This document shows, piece by piece, positions 1 through 7,875 of a DNA stretch of 51,715 bases. The stretch comes from an uncultured bacterium (GTDB lineage Bacteria > Actinomycetota > Coriobacteriia > Coriobacteriales > Coriobacteriaceae), in the NCBI GenBank assembly GCA_905215385.1, contig CAJMPY010000020.1, positions 1 through 51,715 on the forward strand, read 5' to 3'. The notes under the pieces are model-generated. The model was not told the origin of the DNA. It was given only the letters and a program-made list of their open reading frames with translations, and ran no database searches. Numbering within the stretch: position 1 is the first letter of the stretch; each line of letters begins with the position of its first letter. Position numbers and translations under genes: made by a program.

Positions 1-1245
1 AGCGTTCGTCCTTTTAAGGAGCTGCTCGCGGCGTGCGAGGATCGCGAGCTGGCTGCCGAGGCCCTGCGCTGCGTGCACGCCAATGACTTTGTGGGCCTCG
101 ATGCCCGCGTGGCGGCAAGCGCCGAGTCCGAGGCCGTCAAGGCCGCCATTAGTGAGCTGCCGCGCTTGCACGGCGGTGCCGAGGTACTCGACCGTGTGGA
201 CGCGCTGCTGGAAGCTGCCGGTATCGTCGCGCCGCTCACGCGCGAGCTGCGTGCCCTGGTCGAGGGCCTGGCGCCCGAGGACGCCCAGGTGCTGTCCTTC
301 GACTTCTCCATCATGAACTCGTTCGATTACTACACGGGCCTGGTCTTTAAGGCCTATGCCGGCGGCCTGCCCGATCCTGTCGGTTCGGGCGGTCGCTACG
401 ACTCTATCTTTACCGGTGCATTTGGCGACGGCATCGAGGTGCCGGCGGCGGGCTTCGCCTTTTCGCTCGAGCGCCTGGAGGCCGCGCGCACCTCGGCCGA
501 GGACGCCGCTTCCGATGGCGATCACGCCTCGGGCCGTGGCGCCGAGGGCCCGCTGCGCATCGCCGTGCCCAAGGGCTCGCTTAAGGCCGACACGCTCGAC
601 GTGCTCGAGACCGCGGGCTTGGACGTCTCTGAGCTGCGTGACCCCGGCCGTCACCTGATCGTGCGCGGCCGCGACACGCGTGCCGGCAAGGGCGCGGTCG
701 GCGATATCGAGTTTGTCATCGTGCGTCCCAGCGATGCGCCTGCCTTTGTGGGCTGCGGCGGTGCCGATTGCGGCATCTGCGGTTGGGACTCGCTTATCGA
801 GGCAGACCTCAACCTGCTGCAGCTGGTCGATCTGGGTTACGGCCCGTGCACTTTCATTGAGGCGGAGCCCGCGTGGCGCGCTGGTCAGGCTGAGCGCAAC
901 TATGCCCGTCGCGGGTCGCTTCGCGTGGCCACCAAGTATCCGCGCATCGCGAGCGCCTGGTATGCCGAGCGCGGCGTGAACGCCGACATCGTTTCGCTGC
1001 ACGGCAACATCGAGCTGGGCCCTATCGTCGGCATGACCGATCGCATCGTGGATATTACCGCCACGGGCGCCACGCTGCGCGATAACGACCTCGTTATTAC
1101 TGGTCGCATCATGGACTGCACGGCCCGCTTCTTTGTCAATCCGGGCGCCGCACGTCTGGATCCGCGTGTACGCAATCTGGCAGATCGCTTGGCGGTAGCC
1201 GTGAAGGACAAGCATTTTGAGCCCGTTGCGGGCTCGGCACAATAG
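1..1245 (+). CDS. hisG: HisZ-HisG fusion, ATP phosphoribosyltransferase (5' partial)
   Basis: First committed step of histidine synthesis: ATP plus PRPP to phosphoribosyl-ATP. The frame is open from base 1, so the start lies upstream. Bases 1-549 encode the end of a HisRS-like regulatory domain (HisZ), with SFDFSIMNSFDYYTG and GSGGRYD typical of that fold. A polar linker of about 20 residues (AARTSAEDAASDGD) follows, then from about base 550 a short-form HisG catalytic domain beginning LRIAVPKGS. Its PRPP-binding stretch is near bases 1040-1080 (VDITATGATLR). Short-form HisG normally needs a separate HisZ; here both sit in one chain, and I see no in-frame ATG near the junction that would give a separate HisG. 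It heads the his cluster. Assignment is firm; the N-terminal extent is unknown. Confidence 0.93.
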   Translation, partial: SVRPFKELLAACEDRELAAEALRCVHANDFVGLDARVAASAESEAVKAAISELPRLHGGAEVLDRVDALLEAAGIVAPLTRELRALVEGLAPEDAQVLSFDFSIMNSFDYYTGLVFKAYAGGLPDPVGSGGRYDSIFTGAFGDGIEVPAAGFAFSLERLEAARTSAEDAASDGDHASGRGAEGPLRIAVPKGSLKADTLDVLETAGLDVSELRDPGRHLIVRGRDTRAGKGAVGDIEFVIVRPSDAPAFVGCGGADCGICGWDSLIEADLNLLQLVDLGYGPCTFIEAEPAWRAGQAERNYARRGSLRVATKYPRIASAWYAERGVNADIVSLHGNIELGPIVGMTDRIVDITATGATLRDNDLVITGRIMDCTARFFVNPGAARLDPRVRNLADRLAVAVKDKHFEPVAGSAQ

Positions 1246-1272
1246 CGCGAGCACGCACGGGCGCCCCAGCGT

Positions 1273-1317
1273 CCGGGCGGCGGGCCGACTGACGCCGCCG
1301 CCCGGTCTCTCGTTTTT
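1273..1317 (+). terminator. Terminator-like hairpin between hisZG and hisD
   Basis: Arms ccgggcggcg (1273-1282) and cgccgcccgg (1296-1305) pair perfectly around a 13-base loop and are followed, eight bases on, by five T. It lies in the 106-base gap between hisZG and hisD, so it could be a partial terminator that lowers expression of the distal his genes, or an mRNA-stabilising stem. The gap between stem and T run makes it weaker than a canonical terminator. Confidence 0.5.
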
Positions 1318-1351
1318 CGAACAAAAACCTCGACCGATAGGGGATACCGAT

Positions 1352-2788
1352 ATGAAGACTATCAAGCTTGCTCCCGGTGAGCGCCTCGTTACCAACCAGC
1401 TCAACCGCAAGGGCGTGCTGCCGCAAAACATCGTCGATGCCGCCAGCGATATCGTGGCCAACGTGCGCGCTAACGGCGATGCTGCGGTGCGCGATTACTG
1501 TCAGCGTTTTGATGGTGTTGAGCTGCAGAGCTTCCGTCTACCGCAAGAGCAGATCGATGCCGCGCTCGAAGGCCTCGATTCCGCCTTTGTCGCGGCGCTC
1601 GAAAAGGCTGCACGCCAGATCCGCGAGTTCCACCAGCGCGAGGTCGAGCAGAGCTGGTTTACCACGCGCCCGGACGGCACGATGCTCGGCGTTAAGGTGA
1701 CCCCGCTTGCCGCTGCCGGCATCTACGTGCCGGGCGGTCGTGCACAGTACCCTTCCACGGTGCTCATGAACGCCATTCCCGCCAAGGTGGCCGGCGTCAA
1801 GCGCGTGGTCATGGTGACCCCGCCGCAAAAGGATGGCCTGATCAGCCCCTATACACTCGCTGCGGCAAAGCTCGGCGGCGTGGACGAGATCTATATGGTG
1901 GGCGGCGCCCAGGCCGTGGCCGCGCTGGCGTACGGTACCGAGACCATTCCGCGTGTCGACAAGATTACCGGCCCGGGTAACGCCTTTGTTGCCGCCGCCA
2001 AGCAGATTGTCTCGGGCGACGTGGGAATCGACATGGTTGCCGGTCCCTCCGAGGTCTGCGTGCTGGCCGACGCCACGGCCAAGCCTATGGTGGTCGCGGC
2101 CGACCTGATGGCCCAGGCCGAGCACGATCCGCTGGCGGCCTGCTATCTGGTGACCTGCGACGAGCAGTTTGCGCGTGAGGTTGAGGCAGGTATCGACATC
2201 CTGGTGGCACAGTCCCCGCGTGCCGAGATCACGCGTGCCTCGCTCGACAACGAAGGCACCATCGTGGTTGCCGCCGACATGGCGGCTGCCGTCGAGGTCG
2301 TGAACACCGTGGCGCCCGAGCACCTTGAGCTGCACTGCAAGGATGCGATGGGCCTGCTCGGCGGTATTCGCAACGCCGGCGCCATCTTTGTGGGCGCTTG
2401 GAGTTCAGAGCCGCTTGGCGATTATGTTGCTGGCCCCAACCACACGCTGCCGACCGGCGGCACGGCCATGTTCTCTAACCCGCTTTCGGTCGAAGAGTTC
2501 GTCAAGCGCTCGAGTGTCATTTGCTATACACCCGAGGGCCTGCTCTCGGACGCTCCCGCCACACAGCGTCTAGCCGAGGCCGAGGGGCTGTGGGCACACG
2601 CGCTTTCGGCCGCACTGCGTCGCCGCGTGTTGGAGCAGGGCGAGGGTGCCGTGAGCGCCGAGTCGCTCGCCGCGGCCGACCTGACCAAGGTTGCCTGGCC
2701 GGGCGACGCCGTGGAGACGGTTGCCGAGGGAGTGAACCTGGCGGCTGCAAGCGCGGATGGCGTTGGCCCGACTGGCAAGGAGGCCTAA
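1352..2788 (+). CDS. hisD: Histidinol dehydrogenase
   Basis: Zn-dependent NAD+ enzyme that makes the last two oxidations, L-histidinol to L-histidine. 478 aa, slightly longer than the usual 425-440 because of a C-terminal tail after about residue 430. Visible family residues: MAQAEHDP (metal ligands near Q255 and H258), the catalytic pair E323-H324 in APEHLEL, and GPNHTLPTGG with H364. The ATG at 1352 is chosen because the preceding in-frame codons (from 1217) run through the hairpin region and the family begins near this Met. It is followed by hisC after a single base, indicating coupling. Confidence 0.95.
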   Translation: MKTIKLAPGERLVTNQLNRKGVLPQNIVDAASDIVANVRANGDAAVRDYCQRFDGVELQSFRLPQEQIDAALEGLDSAFVAALEKAARQIREFHQREVEQSWFTTRPDGTMLGVKVTPLAAAGIYVPGGRAQYPSTVLMNAIPAKVAGVKRVVMVTPPQKDGLISPYTLAAAKLGGVDEIYMVGGAQAVAALAYGTETIPRVDKITGPGNAFVAAAKQIVSGDVGIDMVAGPSEVCVLADATAKPMVVAADLMAQAEHDPLAACYLVTCDEQFAREVEAGIDILVAQSPRAEITRASLDNEGTIVVAADMAAAVEVVNTVAPEHLELHCKDAMGLLGGIRNAGAIFVGAWSSEPLGDYVAGPNHTLPTGGTAMFSNPLSVEEFVKRSSVICYTPEGLLSDAPATQRLAEAEGLWAHALSAALRRRVLEQGEGAVSAESLAAADLTKVAWPGDAVETVAEGVNLAAASADGVGPTGKEA

Positions 2789-2789
2789 T

Positions 2790-3905
2790 ATGGCCGAACT
2801 CACGCCTCGCATGAAGGAGCTCGTCCAGCCCTACTTGGCCGGCATTGAGCCCTACGATCCCAACTTTACGCCCACGCGCATCAACCTTTCGGCCAACGAG
2901 AACACCTATCCCGTGCCGGCTGGCGTGCGCGAGGCGATTGACGCGGCCCTGGCTGCCACGCCGCTCAACCGCTACCCCGATCCCATGTCCAACGATCTGC
3001 GCGACGAGCTGGCCGCTTGGCATGGCGTGACGCGCGAGAACGTCTGCGTGGGCAACGGCGGCGACGAGCTGCTCTATAACTACCTGCTGGCGTTTGGCGG
3101 TGCGGGGCGGACCCTGCTCAACTGTCCGCCGTGCTTTAGCGAGTACGCGTTCTTTGCGTCGCTCTGTCAGACCAAGGTGCTCGACGTGTGGCGCGACCCC
3201 GCGACCTTTGAGCTCGACCAGGCAGCCGTGCTTGCGGCGGCGCCCGAGTGCACCCTGGCGATCGTGACCTCGCCCAATAACCCCACGGGCGACGTGGCGC
3301 CGCTCGACTTTGTCGCGGCGCTGTGCGATGCGTGCCCCGGCATGGTCATGGTCGACGAGGCCTACGTTGAGTTTGCCGACGATTCGTTTGGCGCGGCCAC
3401 CACGGCGCAGGGACTTATCGCCGAGCATCCCAACCTGGTGATTCTGCATACGTTGTCCAAGGCGTTTAGCGCTGCCGGTACGCGTCTGGGTTACGTGATC
3501 GCGGCACCCGAAGTCATCGACGTGTTTGCGGCGATTCGCCAGATCTATTCGGTCAATGTGCTGAGCCAGGCGGCGGCGCTTGCCTGCGTGCGTGCCCGCG
3601 ATGCGTACGCGCCCGTGGTGGCACAGGTCGCATCCGAGCGCGAGCGCGAGCTGTGCGTCCTGCGCGCAATGGCTGCCGAGGGCCTGCCCGTGGAGGTATG
3701 GCCGAGCGCGGCGAACTTTGTGCTCGTGCGCACGCCGCATGCCACGCGCGTGCGCGAGCGTCTGCGCGACGAGTATTCAATTTTGGTGCGCGACTTTAGC
3801 TACGCGCCGGGGCTCGCGGACTGCCTGCGCATTACCGTGGGTACCCCGCAAGAAAACGACGAGGTGCTGGCCGCGTTTGCCGCGCTGGTGAAGGAGGAGA
3901 TGTAG
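2790..3905 (+). CDS. hisC: Histidinol-phosphate aminotransferase
   Basis: PLP enzyme converting imidazole acetol phosphate and glutamate to histidinol phosphate. 371 aa, normal for class I/II fold-type I HisC. SPNNPTG at 161-167, DEAY at 189-192 and the PLP lysine K224 in TLSKAFSAAGTRLGY are present. Start ATG 2790 lies one base after the hisD stop and has AAGGAGG at 2777-2783 inside the end of hisD. The stop codon is followed directly by the hisB ATG. Cytoplasmic; part of the his operon. Confidence 0.94.
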   Translation: MAELTPRMKELVQPYLAGIEPYDPNFTPTRINLSANENTYPVPAGVREAIDAALAATPLNRYPDPMSNDLRDELAAWHGVTRENVCVGNGGDELLYNYLLAFGGAGRTLLNCPPCFSEYAFFASLCQTKVLDVWRDPATFELDQAAVLAAAPECTLAIVTSPNNPTGDVAPLDFVAALCDACPGMVMVDEAYVEFADDSFGAATTAQGLIAEHPNLVILHTLSKAFSAAGTRLGYVIAAPEVIDVFAAIRQIYSVNVLSQAAALACVRARDAYAPVVAQVASERERELCVLRAMAAEGLPVEVWPSAANFVLVRTPHATRVRERLRDEYSILVRDFSYAPGLADCLRITVGTPQENDEVLAAFAALVKEEM

Positions 3906-4493
3906 ATGGACCGCTATGCCGAGGTAACCCGCAAGACGGGCGAGACCGACATTGTCGTAAAGCTCGACCTGGACGGATCTGGCGTGTGCGATATCTCGAC
4001 CGGCGTGCCGTTTTTCGACCACATGCTCAACGCCTTTGGCCGCCATGGCCTGTTCGATCTGACGGTGCATGCGGTGGGCGACGTCGAGGTCGACGCGCAC
4101 CACACCGTTGAGGACACGGGCATTGTGCTGGGCGAGGCGTTTTGCCAGGCGCTGGGCGACAAGGCGGGTATTACGCGCTTTGCCGACGCGGCGATCGCCA
4201 TGGACGAGACACTCGTGATGGCCGCCGTGGATATCTCGGGTCGCGGGCAGGCCTATTGCGAGCTGCCCGTGCCGACTGAGCGCGTGGGCAGCTTTGATAC
4301 CGAGCTGGCCGTCGAGTTCTTCTATGCCTTTGCGCGCGATGCCAAGCTCACGCTGCACGTGCGCGAGCTGGCGGGCGGCAATTCGCACCACATTATCGAG
4401 GCCGCCTTTAAGGCCGTGGGCCGCACGATGCGCCGCGCCTGCGAACTCGATCCCCGCGTGCAGGGTATCCCCAGCACCAAGGGCTCGCTGTAA
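3906..4493 (+). CDS. hisB: Imidazoleglycerol-phosphate dehydratase
   Basis: Dehydrates imidazole glycerol phosphate to imidazole acetol phosphate. 195 aa, the monofunctional IGPD size, without the N-terminal HAD phosphatase domain found in enterobacterial HisB; the phosphatase step must therefore come from another protein, probably the PHP protein at 7876-8787. Metal-binding motifs HHTVED (65-70) and HHIIEA (161-166) are both intact. The start directly abuts the hisC stop and uses GGAGG at 3894-3898. Confidence 0.95.
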   Translation: MDRYAEVTRKTGETDIVVKLDLDGSGVCDISTGVPFFDHMLNAFGRHGLFDLTVHAVGDVEVDAHHTVEDTGIVLGEAFCQALGDKAGITRFADAAIAMDETLVMAAVDISGRGQAYCELPVPTERVGSFDTELAVEFFYAFARDAKLTLHVRELAGGNSHHIIEAAFKAVGRTMRRACELDPRVQGIPSTKGSL

Positions 4494-4506
4494 CCGTCAC
4501 AAGGGT

Positions 4507-4547
4507 AAAACCACCACGAAGATGCCTGTCCTCTTTGTGGTGGTTTT
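4507..4547 (+). terminator. Long hairpin between hisB and hisH
   Basis: A 16-bp stem, aaaaccaccacgaaga (4507-4522) with tctttgtggtggtttt (4532-4547), one G:U pair and a nine-base loop, fills most of the hisB-hisH gap. The A-rich 5' arm and T-rich 3' arm give it the form of a bidirectional intrinsic terminator. In the middle of an operon it could attenuate or be an RNA-processing or stabilising stem. Confidence 0.6.
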
Positions 4548-4572
4548 GGATGATGAGAAGTGGAGGGGTCGC

Positions 4573-5274
4573 GTGGGCGAACCGAAGATCGTGGTGGTCG
4601 ACTACCACAAGGGCAACTTGTCGAGCGTCGTGCGCGGGCTTGCGCGCGCCGGTGCTGCCGCCTGCACGTCGGACGATCCGGAGCAGATCCGCAACGCCGA
4701 CGGCCTGGTCATCCCGGGCGTGGGTGCGTTCTATGACGCGATTGCCTTTATGCGTCAGAGCGGCGAGGAGGTGGCCGTGCTCGATGCCGTTGCCGCCGGA
4801 ACTCCGCTGCTCGGCATCTGCCTGGGCCTTCAGCTGTTTTTTGAGCGCGGCAACGAGGGCGTGCCTGCGAACGAGGACGCGGACGCGGACGACGATGCCT
4901 CCGAGCAGGCCGGTGGTCCCTGGGTCGATGGCCTGGGCATCATGCGTGGCTCGTGCACGCACCTGGAGTCGAGCCGTCTGAAGGTCCCGCACGTGGGCTG
5001 GGACCAGGTGCGCATGACGCCCGCCGGTGCGGCCGATCCGTTGCTTGCCGGTTTTGCCGAGGGCGCCAACATGTATTTCACTCACAGCTACGCGGTGGCC
5101 GACGACGTCGATGCCGCCGATGTGTTGGCGCGCACGCACTATACACGGAGCTTCCCGTGCATCGTGCGCCACGGCAACGTGTGGGGCTGCCAGTTCCATC
5201 CCGAGAAATCCTCTGCGCTGGGTCAGCGCATCCTTAAGAACTTCGTGAGCATCGTCGAGGGGGCCGGCCGATGA
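4573..5274 (+). CDS. hisH: Imidazole glycerol phosphate synthase, glutamine amidotransferase subunit
   Basis: Glutaminase subunit that delivers ammonia to HisF to make IGP and AICAR. 233 aa. The nucleophile C83 lies in GICLGLQ and the His-Glu pair in CQFHPEK near the C-terminus. The start is the GTG at 4573, supported by a GGAGGGG at 4562-4568 and by the conserved KIVVVDYHKGN opening; the ATGs at 4550 and 4553 are out of frame. An acidic run of about 12 residues (NEDADADDDASEQ) is inserted after the nucleophile region. The stop overlaps hisA by four bases (ATGA). Confidence 0.93.
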   Translation: MGEPKIVVVDYHKGNLSSVVRGLARAGAAACTSDDPEQIRNADGLVIPGVGAFYDAIAFMRQSGEEVAVLDAVAAGTPLLGICLGLQLFFERGNEGVPANEDADADDDASEQAGGPWVDGLGIMRGSCTHLESSRLKVPHVGWDQVRMTPAGAADPLLAGFAEGANMYFTHSYAVADDVDAADVLARTHYTRSFPCIVRHGNVWGCQFHPEKSSALGQRILKNFVSIVEGAGR

Positions 5275-6014
5275 TTCTGTTTCCCGCAATCGATTTGATC
5301 GGCGGCAAGGTCGTGCGCCTGGAGCGCGGCGACCGGAGCCGCTGTAAGGTGTATTCTGACGACCCCGTGGCCGTTGCCCGCTCCTTTGCCGAGCAGGGCG
5401 CGAGCTGGGTGCACGTCGTCGACCTGTCCGCTGCCTTTGGCGAGGACGAGGACGCGTGCGCTGCCAACTTGGCAGCGATTAAGGCCATCTGCGGCGTCGA
5501 CGGTCTGTCCGCGGACGTGGGCGGCGGCGTTCGTTCGCTCGCGCGCATCGACGAGCTGGCCGGCTACGGCGCGCGTCGCATCGCGCTAGGCACGGTGCTC
5601 GTGACCGAGCCGGGATTTGCCGAGGTGGCGGCGCAAGGCTTTGGCGAGTTACTGGTGGCAGACATTGCCGCCCGTGACGGCCAGGTCAAGGTGAATGGTT
5701 GGCGCGACGGCGCGGGTGTGGCGCTCGACGACGCCGTGGCGCAGCTCACCGAGCTGGGCTTTAAGCATCTGGTGTATACCGACATCGCGCGCGATGGCAT
5801 GCAGACGGGCATCGACGTGGCGGCGTATCGCCATGTGGCCGAGGTCGCGGGCTTTCCCGTCGTGGCTTCGGGCGGCATCTCGACGCTCGACGATATCCGC
5901 GCACTGGCCGCGGTGGGCGAGGATGCCATCGAGGGTGCCATTACCGGTCGTGCGCTCTACGAGGGCAACTTTACGCTGGCCCAGGCGTTGGCCGCCGCCC
6001 GAGGGAAGGAGTAG
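5271..6014 (+). CDS. hisA: ProFAR isomerase
   Basis: TIM-barrel isomerase of the fourth step, ProFAR to PRFAR. 247 aa, usual size. The first catalytic aspartate is D8 in FPAIDLIGG; the second lies in VYTDIARDG. Phosphate-binding glycines are seen in ASGGIS. The start overlaps the hisH stop (ATGA at 5271-5274). The motif pattern fits HisA better than actinobacterial PriA, but a dual HisA/TrpF role cannot be ruled out from sequence reading alone. Confidence 0.92.
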   Translation: MILFPAIDLIGGKVVRLERGDRSRCKVYSDDPVAVARSFAEQGASWVHVVDLSAAFGEDEDACAANLAAIKAICGVDGLSADVGGGVRSLARIDELAGYGARRIALGTVLVTEPGFAEVAAQGFGELLVADIAARDGQVKVNGWRDGAGVALDDAVAQLTELGFKHLVYTDIARDGMQTGIDVAAYRHVAEVAGFPVVASGGISTLDDIRALAAVGEDAIEGAITGRALYEGNFTLAQALAAARGKE

Positions 6015-6017
6015 CCC

Positions 6018-6800
6018 ATGCTTGCCAAACGCGTGATTCCCTGTCTGGATGTTAAGGACGGCCGCGTGGTCAAGGGCGTCAACTTTGTTAGCCTGCGCGA
6101 TGCTGGCGACCCGGTGGAGCTGGCGCGCGCCTACGACCGCGAGGGTGCAGACGAGGTCGTCTTCCTGGACATTACCGCGACGAGCGACAACCGCGCGACG
6201 ACCATCGAGATGGCGGCGCACGCGGCCGAGGAGCTCGCTATTCCCTATACCGTGGGCGGCGGTTTCCGCGACTTGGCGGGCATGCGAACCATGGTTGCCG
6301 CCGGTGCCGACAAGGTGTCGCTTAACTCTGCCGCCGTGCGCGATCCGTCGTTGATCAGCCAGGCCGCCGCGGCGTTTGGCAGCCAGGCCGTGGTCGTGGC
6401 GGTTGATGCCAAGCGTGTGGGCCTGCCCGGGGAGCCGGGCGCCGATAAGTGGGAGGTCTTTACGGCGGGCGGCCGCAACGCTACGGGTATCGACGCGGTG
6501 GCGTGGGCCGAGGAGGCGGTTCGTCGTGGCGCCGGCGAAATCCTACTGACCAGCATGGATCGCGACGGCACCAAGGCCGGCTTCGATTTGGCGCTCACCC
6601 GCGCCGTGGCGCGCGCGGTACCAATCCCCGTCATCGCGAGCGGCGGCGTGGGTACGCTCGAGCATTTTGCCGAGGGCGTGATCGAGGGCGAGGCCGACGC
6701 CGTGCTGGCGGCCAGCGTCTTTCACTTTGGAACTTTCAGCATTCGCCAGGTGAAGGAGTATATGGCCAGCCAAGGCATCCCTGTGAGGCTGGACTTCTAG
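6018..6800 (+). CDS. hisF: Imidazole glycerol phosphate synthase cyclase subunit
   Basis: Cyclase partner of HisH: PRFAR plus ammonia gives IGP and AICAR. 260 aa TIM barrel. MLAKRVIPCLDVKDGR carries catalytic D11, and LLTSMDRDGTKAGFD the second aspartate. IASGGVGTLEHF is the phosphate-binding loop. It follows hisA after three bases with GGAAGGAG at 6004-6011. It is followed by a 147-base gap that holds a foldback element before hisI. Confidence 0.95.
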   Translation: MLAKRVIPCLDVKDGRVVKGVNFVSLRDAGDPVELARAYDREGADEVVFLDITATSDNRATTIEMAAHAAEELAIPYTVGGGFRDLAGMRTMVAAGADKVSLNSAAVRDPSLISQAAAAFGSQAVVVAVDAKRVGLPGEPGADKWEVFTAGGRNATGIDAVAWAEEAVRRGAGEILLTSMDRDGTKAGFDLALTRAVARAVPIPVIASGGVGTLEHFAEGVIEGEADAVLAASVFHFGTFSIRQVKEYMASQGIPVRLDF

Positions 6801-6806
6801 TGCTGC

Positions 6807-6905
6807 GGCTTGCCCAGGCACCGCATCTTGCCGCTCAAACCGTCGCTCGCGTACCAAAGTACGCGTCGCTCCTCTTTCGCGGCAACCTGCGGCACCTGGA
6901 CAACC
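6807..6905. repeat. Foldback element family 1, copy A
   Basis: About 99 bases that fold on themselves. Outer arms pair ggcttgcccaggcaccgca with the complement of tgcggcacctggacaacc. A tip stem gtac-caaa-gtac sits at 6851-6862, and between them is an imperfect segment containing ctcaaaccgtcgct and cgctcctctttcg. A second copy is at 37366-37469. Between copies the outer arms differ at several sites, but both strands change together (for example AGG/CCT becomes AAG/CTT), while the inner segments are nearly constant. It lies inside the his operon, between hisF and hisI. Confidence 0.85.
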
Positions 6906-6947
6906 CTCGCCGACCTGTGGGATTTCGTTTGTTACTTGGGAGAAATG

Positions 6948-7289
6948 ATGACTGAGGTAATAAATGCTACCGAGCTTAAATACGACGCCCACGGGCTGAT
7001 TCCTTGTGTGGTTCAGCAGTATGACACCGGCGAGGTGCTTATGGTTGCTTGGATGAACGAGGAGTCGGTGGGACTGACGCTCAAGACCGGCACCACGTGG
7101 TTTTGGAGCCGCAGCCGCCAGGAGCTCTGGAACAAGGGTGCGACGAGCGGCAACATGCAGGAGGTCAAGGAGATCTGGGCCGACTGCGATAGCGATACGC
7201 TGCTGGTCAAGGTCGACTCGCCGGGTCCTGCCTGCCATATCGGCAACCGTACCTGCTTCTTTAAGCGCGTGGAAGGGGGAGCGCGATGA
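6948..7289 (+). CDS. hisI: Phosphoribosyl-AMP cyclohydrolase
   Basis: Opens the adenine ring of phosphoribosyl-AMP to give ProFAR. 113 aa, monofunctional; the HisE activity is a separate gene just downstream. DCDSDTLLVKVD and GPACHIGNRTCF supply the Mg-binding aspartates and the Zn-binding cysteines. ATGs at 6945 and 6948 are adjacent; 6948 gives better spacing from TTGGGAG at 6936-6942. An open frame runs upstream to 6810, but that stretch is the foldback element and is not credible protein. Overlaps the next ORF by four bases. Confidence 0.92.
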   Translation: MTEVINATELKYDAHGLIPCVVQQYDTGEVLMVAWMNEESVGLTLKTGTTWFWSRSRQELWNKGATSGNMQEVKEIWADCDSDTLLVKVDSPGPACHIGNRTCFFKRVEGGAR

Positions 7290-7513
7290 GGGTCGTGACG
7301 CCGTTCGAAGTCGCCGATTGTAACGCCGAGCTCCTCCGCGCGGGCGTGCCGTGCCGCGTGCATCTGACCGATGCGTGCGGGGCACAGTCGCTTTGGCTCG
7401 AGGCCGAGAAGGAAAGGCTCGATGAGGCCCATGCCGTCATCGTCGAGTTCTTTGAGAAAAAGGGCGCAAAGCCTCGGTTCGATGAGACCGGTACCTACTT
7501 TACGCTGCAGTAA
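7286..7513 (+). CDS. Small conserved-looking protein between hisI and hisE
   Basis: 75 aa, start overlapping the hisI stop (ATGA at 7286-7289) with GGAAGGGGGAG upstream inside hisI; followed 15 bases later by hisE. Both the overlap and the codon use mark it as a real, co-translated gene. The sequence is acidic and mixed, with a short TDACG motif, no membrane segment and no signal peptide; the C-terminal half (KKGAKPRFDETGTYFTLQ) looks like a small alpha/beta domain. I do not recognise a characterised family. Its position in the operon suggests a link to histidine or purine-ring metabolism, but that is only inference. Confidence 0.75.
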   Translation: MRVVTPFEVADCNAELLRAGVPCRVHLTDACGAQSLWLEAEKERLDEAHAVIVEFFEKKGAKPRFDETGTYFTLQ

Positions 7514-7528
7514 CGAGAGGAAATAACC

Positions 7529-7846
7529 ATGGGAGTCAGAACAGCTAACGTGCAGCCGGGAAATATCGGCGAGACGCTGACGGGGCTGGCCGAGGTGATT
7601 CACGGTCGTCGCGATGCGTCGCCACAGGAGAGCTATACCGCTCGCCTGCTGACCGATGTCGAGGACGAGCTGCTCAAGAAGCTTGCCGAGGAGGCGAGCG
7701 AGGTGATCATGGCCTGCAAGGATAACGATCACGATCACATCCGCTACGAGGCCGGCGACCTGATCTACCACCTACTCGTGACGCTCGAGCGCTACGGCAT
7801 CACCCTCGACGAACTGGCCGGCGAGCTCAACGCCCGCCGCCACTAG
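7529..7846 (+). CDS. hisE: Phosphoribosyl-ATP diphosphatase
   Basis: MazG-like all-helical enzyme that hydrolyses phosphoribosyl-ATP to phosphoribosyl-AMP and PPi. 105 aa, normal size. DELLKKLAEEASEVIMACKDND and the following EAGDLIYHLLVTLE are the conserved metal-binding helices (EExxE and ExxD pattern). Good ribosome site GAGAGGAAA at 7514-7522. Last plus-strand gene of the his cluster; its stop codon lies inside a short hairpin. Confidence 0.93.
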   Translation: MGVRTANVQPGNIGETLTGLAEVIHGRRDASPQESYTARLLTDVEDELLKKLAEEASEVIMACKDNDHDHIRYEAGDLIYHLLVTLERYGITLDELAGELNARRH

Positions 7847-7874
7847 TCGTTTAAGAACGTCCCTAACGGCTAGT
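7842..7874. repeat. Short hairpin family A, copy 1
   Basis: Arms actagtcgtt (7842-7851) and aacggctagt (7865-7874) pair with one G:T around the 13-base loop taagaacgtccct. It overlaps the hisE stop codon and touches the stop of the convergent PHP gene. An almost identical hairpin is at 34746-34776. No T run follows, so it is not a standard terminator. Confidence 0.75.
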
Positions 7875-7875
7875 C

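Noticed and set aside
665..672. Avoidance of GCGGCCGC as a sign that the NotI-like enzyme cuts this sequence
   Set aside because: The octamer occurs at least three times in the window (665-672, 6469-6476 and about 46402). In a GC-rich genome with a methyltransferase this says nothing either way.
6810..6944. An N-terminal extension of HisI
   Set aside because: The open frame covers the foldback element; family alignment starts at the Met at 6948, which has its own ribosome site.
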